A program made the position numbers and the translations under genes. DNA of 64,000 bases from Owenia fusiformis. Its lineage: Eukaryota; Annelida; Polychaeta; Sabellida; Oweniidae. The DNA is taken from contig CAIIXF020000010.1 of NCBI GenBank assembly GCA_903813345.2, forward strand, positions 17,495,181 through 17,559,180. The letters are read 5' to 3'. This document shows positions 59,986-64,000 of the stretch, piece by piece. Position 1 is the stretch's first letter; every line of letters begins with the position of its first letter. Under the pieces are notes generated by a model. The model worked only from the letters and a program-made list of their open reading frames with translations, was not told where the DNA came from and searched no databases.

Positions 59986-62900
59986 TATTCCAACAAATCT
60001 TGACGGTGAATAAGTGAGATACCATATATAGACAATATATTTTCAAAAGGAAAATTCTTAGAGGAGATCCATTTTAATATCTTCCTGTCGTCATTTTATT
60101 TTGTATATAACTCAGGTATGCATAGCCTGCTGGTGTGAAGTAACAAATTGCCTTCTTTTATACTTTTTATTGGATCGCTCGTTATTTCTAATTTACAATG
60201 AGATTATGTAAAACAAATTTCGTCCCCTTGTAGCATCTATTTTGCATCTGTCCCATTGAAAACACCAATTCCTATGTGCACTATCAAATTTCAAATTGAT
60301 TGATCTATTATTCATTGACATCAATTCGACTGATATTTTAAGAATCAAACAAGTTTACATTATGACAATAAAATCCTTATTGAGCTTTTCATCAGTTGAA
60401 AAGTTACCAAAAATCTTCCGATCTATTTAAAAGTAATGGTATAAAGTTCAAACTTGACGCTGAATTTAAACTATTCGCCTTTTACGAGATTAAAGGTTTT
60501 TTCTTTCATACCAGTAATCATTATGACAAGGTAGCTTTACATTGCAAAGCTCTGACAGTTGGTCTAGGTTTACTACTAATCTCCGGTAATGCCTCATATT
60601 GTCCTCAAACGTGGATGCGCGATATGACTTACATTATGTACGCCTTTCATGTTAAGATGTTGCTCATTTCTTTCCAATCACTTCTACTCTATCAATATTA
60701 TGATTCTCAATTGCTAGCGAACAGCTAATGCATTACGACGTCTAATGAAAGAGCGATGGGGGATTACGAAACACGCAAATCCATAATCAGTCTAAGACCA
60801 TTTTCTAATCCCTTTCCAAAGCTATTCGTGTCATAACCTCATAAAGTTAGTATACAAGTTTGTTTATGCAAAGTGCATTGTGTATTTAATCCGTTAAGAT
60901 GTTACGCTACAACGGTTGTTTATTGATACTTGAATGAAGTGGTATACTCTCTTGGACTGTTCATGTGCTTCCACAAAAAGGTTGTTGAGATAAAACACCT
61001 AAAGGAGAAAAACTTGCTTATTCGGCCTTTGAATTCTGGAAAATGTATTTCATCATTTTCCACTTCTAAGGTGGAATGATTAGGATCCCGGAGGTTAATA
61101 TGAAATGAAATAACAGGATGGGTCAAAAAGAATTCCATTATTTTTAGATGATTTATTTAATTATGTAATTGTTCCTGAAAAGTGATAAATAAATCGTCAG
61201 GGGTTTCCGAATAAGAAAGGTTTACAAACACGTGACCTCAATGAAAATATGCAGTTGTCAAGAATGTGTTTCAAGGATTTTCCATTGATATAATACTTGC
61301 CTAAAACAATCGTTCCCGATTAGCATACTATCTATTCAGTCTATCAGGGAGACAATTGGGAAAAATCTGTTTATACAGGGAAAAATATTCTGATGTCTCA
61401 TTTGAGGTAAAGATGAGTAAGGTGATAAATTAAATTAACAAATTGTGGAACTCGTTTTCTCAATGTTTTTACGACTCGGATAAATGTTTGCTAATATACC
61501 TGAGCAAAACAGAACAATTTGTTCATTTTTCTTTCAGATTGCTTCATACCTTGCAAGAATGTTATTGAAGTCCATGTATAATATAAAAAGGGAAAATGAA
61601 AATACCGAAGTCTTGGCCCACCTTGTATAATGTGCCAAATTGTCTCTTTTTATCACAATGTCGGTCTAGTTGAAAACAATTGTCGTGTGTGCGTATGACG
61701 TCAACACATATGCCCAGTCGTAAAAGGTCAATTAGCCAGGTGCCAATTGCTGTAAACATCTTAAGATTAGTGATCTATTTTTGCAAGTATAATGATTTTT
61801 TTAATGATCCAAAGACCATACGAATCCAAGATTTCTTGTTCTACTTGGCCTATTTATGTTGTAATCGAGACAATTCTTTCGTCTTAATTTGTTCTTGTAT
61901 TTGCGTTCCTTGCGCACCTTTCTAATACTCTCATTAGGCACTTTCTCAATATCAAAACAATTGAAGAATACAGAGATTTTATTGATTATTTTAATGGGAT
62001 TGTTTGTTGATCAATCCAGTTTACATCAATCATTGAGGATTATTGTTCAAGTAAATGTTGACACTTGAGCAATCCATCCCTAATCCCCTGGATGTTATCT
62101 GAGCTCTCGTTAGGGTTCACACAGAACAAAGATAATTGTTCATTTAATGTGTAAAACAAGCTAAACTACAGGCGTGACATTGTTTCAGGCTTATGAATGG
62201 ATCATGTGTGAAATGAACAGTTCAGAGTCACAATAGTCTCATCGATGCAGATTTGCAGATATGCTTGAATGACTTGTTTTGCTTAGAAAATAGAACAATG
62301 CAACAGACACTCTATGACACAATAATATATACTATACTTGGCATGAGTATGTTTACAAAATTCCTTTCAGCATTTGTATTTGAAATTAAATTAAGTGTCA
62401 ATTCAGTGGGGTATGTTAAGAGGTGTTTCACAGTAATTCTGCAACATTTTTGCTAGGAAATGAACAGTTAGATACTATATGACAATAAAATAGTTGACAC
62501 CACATATACTAGATCTTTCAACCGTGTCCTTATGATTCTGCAACACATATGCTATCGAAGTTGATCTAAGAGGCTCGTATGATAATTTAAATCTAAATAA
62601 ACGACTTTATGTTTTTATCTATAGACCATCATAATTAGAAGATTTCTTGCTAATGGTTCTGTCAGCATTGATATTCAGTACCCATGTGATATATATTTTA
62701 CTAGAATACTTCCTGAATTGTAATACAAGAGACTTCTTCTATGAAGTAACCCTACCTGGCCTAGTCATAATTCAAGTATGTACTAATTGAAAGAGAATTG
62801 ACATGCTATTCCCTAGTCTAATATCCATACCCTTAATAATTCATTAAGTCATCAGAATGGAGATTGATTTAAGCAAATTAAACAAAGCAACAACTAATAT

Positions 62901-64000
62901 ATGAAGTGATCTCTATTATTGTGCTACAATTATCATCATTCCTACCTGTACACATTAAACGTTATTAAACTCATGGAATATTTGCATTATTGTTTTCCCA
63001 TTGTTTCCTTGATGGTCCATTAAGCATCTCATTGAGAGGGCATAGGATATATCACACAAGGGACCAAACCTATCACAATAACTTTTTAGATTTTTTATTG
63101 CGTCGTATTATCCTATGTACTTGGGAACAGCATCATTCAGGGTTGCCGCCAATCAAAACCCATATGCCACAAAGCAAAAAACTGATATCTAGTAATGTTC
63201 CTTTCACCAGACTGTTAAGATGCATGGATTTCAATTCATTTCTTGATGATTTATGGGGTGTTTTTCACCCTGAGCGGCATTTATCTATATCAAGTTATAG
63301 TTCAAATATGGAATTCAGTAAAATCAAAAGTTCAATATATCCTTTTGAAAATATCTTCAAAGATGATCGTTTATATGTGTTATTTACTTGTAAGCAAGTG
63401 TTTAAATCGGTGTGATTTATTATACATCCAGATCTATATCATAAATGGTCGCTTATTTAAAGCTATATCTCGTATTTTAAATTTTTAGATTAAGTTTCGT
63501 TTTTTGAAAAATCACTTTATTCAATAAATATTAGAGTAGTACACTGAAATCCTATACTTGGGGCATTGTATATAGCTTATATAAAGCGGTTATACATTAA
63601 ATCCGGTTGTCATATTTGTGATAAAACGTGTATACTGAATATATACTATATATATACAGTACCTTTTTAAATTATGTATCCAATAATATATGTGTATACA
63701 ATAATAAACAATTAAACAATCCTACTGTAGATTTGGGTATCCGGGATGCCGTAAATGATGTTCTTTGTGATTTTCCATTATTTTCTAAACACAAAAACAT
63801 CGTTTAAAATCAGAAAATATAAATTCTTCCCCTGGGACTTATAAATGCACCTTACATCATCCAGAGGAGAGTATTACAATCCCAGTAAATGAAAGGAGTG
63901 TTCCACTTTAGAACTAAACAACCATTGACACTTTAATGATGTCGCACACTCTCAATTAGTGGTGATTTTATATTTTCAGCAGTTCTAACATCCATATTAA
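59986..64000. other. Gene-free stretch to the window end
   Basis: No supportable gene. A 141-codon open frame at 62990-63415 opens with TTG; its first ATG is at 63164. It has only a faint, unconvincing resemblance to LINE protein and I leave it unassigned. An ATATAT-type run lies near 63645-63660. Confidence 0.45.

Noticed and set aside
60396-60728. 110-codon frame
   Set aside because: It starts with TTG, is hydrophobic and AT-driven, and has no recognisable family.
62990-63415. 141-codon frame near the window end
   Set aside because: It starts with TTG. The resemblance to LINE endonuclease is too vague, and no catalytic motif is visible.

Overview
This is AT-rich animal nuclear DNA with introns, long gene-poor stretches and many small inverted-repeat transposons. 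The two recognisable host genes are an Orthopedia (otp) homeobox gene and a CatSper3-type sperm cation channel gene, both on the + strand. The homeodomain is almost identical to the vertebrate Otp homeodomain as I recall it. The gene pair, the A+T-rich composition and the transposon mix suggest a marine invertebrate. A hemichordate or echinoderm relative, or another CatSper-bearing lineage, is plausible, but the phylum cannot be fixed from the sequence alone.

Layout. 1-10.5 kb: no convincing gene, only short inverted repeats, a pyrimidine-rich degenerate tandem repeat and one possible small secreted-peptide ORF. 10.5-17.1 kb: a 6.6 kb element with long terminal inverted repeats. A Helitron-like element sits inside its left arm, and a 1 kb fold-back element flanked by TTAA lies in its middle. 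17.1-24.3 kb: repeats, a minisatellite, fold-back elements and an exon-like fragment present in several copies. 24.3-35.8 kb: otp, with exon 1, exon 2 (homeodomain residues 1-46) and two separate candidate last exons 3.1 kb apart. Both last exons start at homeodomain residue 47 and end with their own OAR motif and stop. 36.2-37.4 kb: a single-exon CatSper3 gene starting 417 bp after the second otp terminal exon. 38.2-40.1 kb: a 1.02 kb tandem duplication carrying a 42 bp palindrome. 40.5-44.8 kb: two small inverted-repeat elements and a 121 bp satellite interrupted by a fold-back element. 45.2-46.9 kb: a non-autonomous element with RSS-heptamer-like ends and a 5 bp target duplication (Transib/RAG-like). 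50.1-52.1 kb: a young mariner with 189 bp terminal inverted repeats whose transposase is open once one predicted 171 bp intron is removed. 52.1-64 kb: mostly empty, with a small LINE reverse-transcriptase relic and one more fold-back element.

The most interesting host observation is the duplicated otp last exon. Splicing exon 2 to exon 3A would give a normal recognition helix (Trp48-Phe-Gln-Asn-Arg-Arg). Splicing it to exon 3B would give the same protein architecture with Arg52 changed to Thr. Both copies keep the protein sequence while differing at many synonymous sites, so both look selected. No functional link between otp and the neighbouring CatSper3 gene is visible. The other members of the homeobrain-Rax-orthopedia cluster are not seen in this window.
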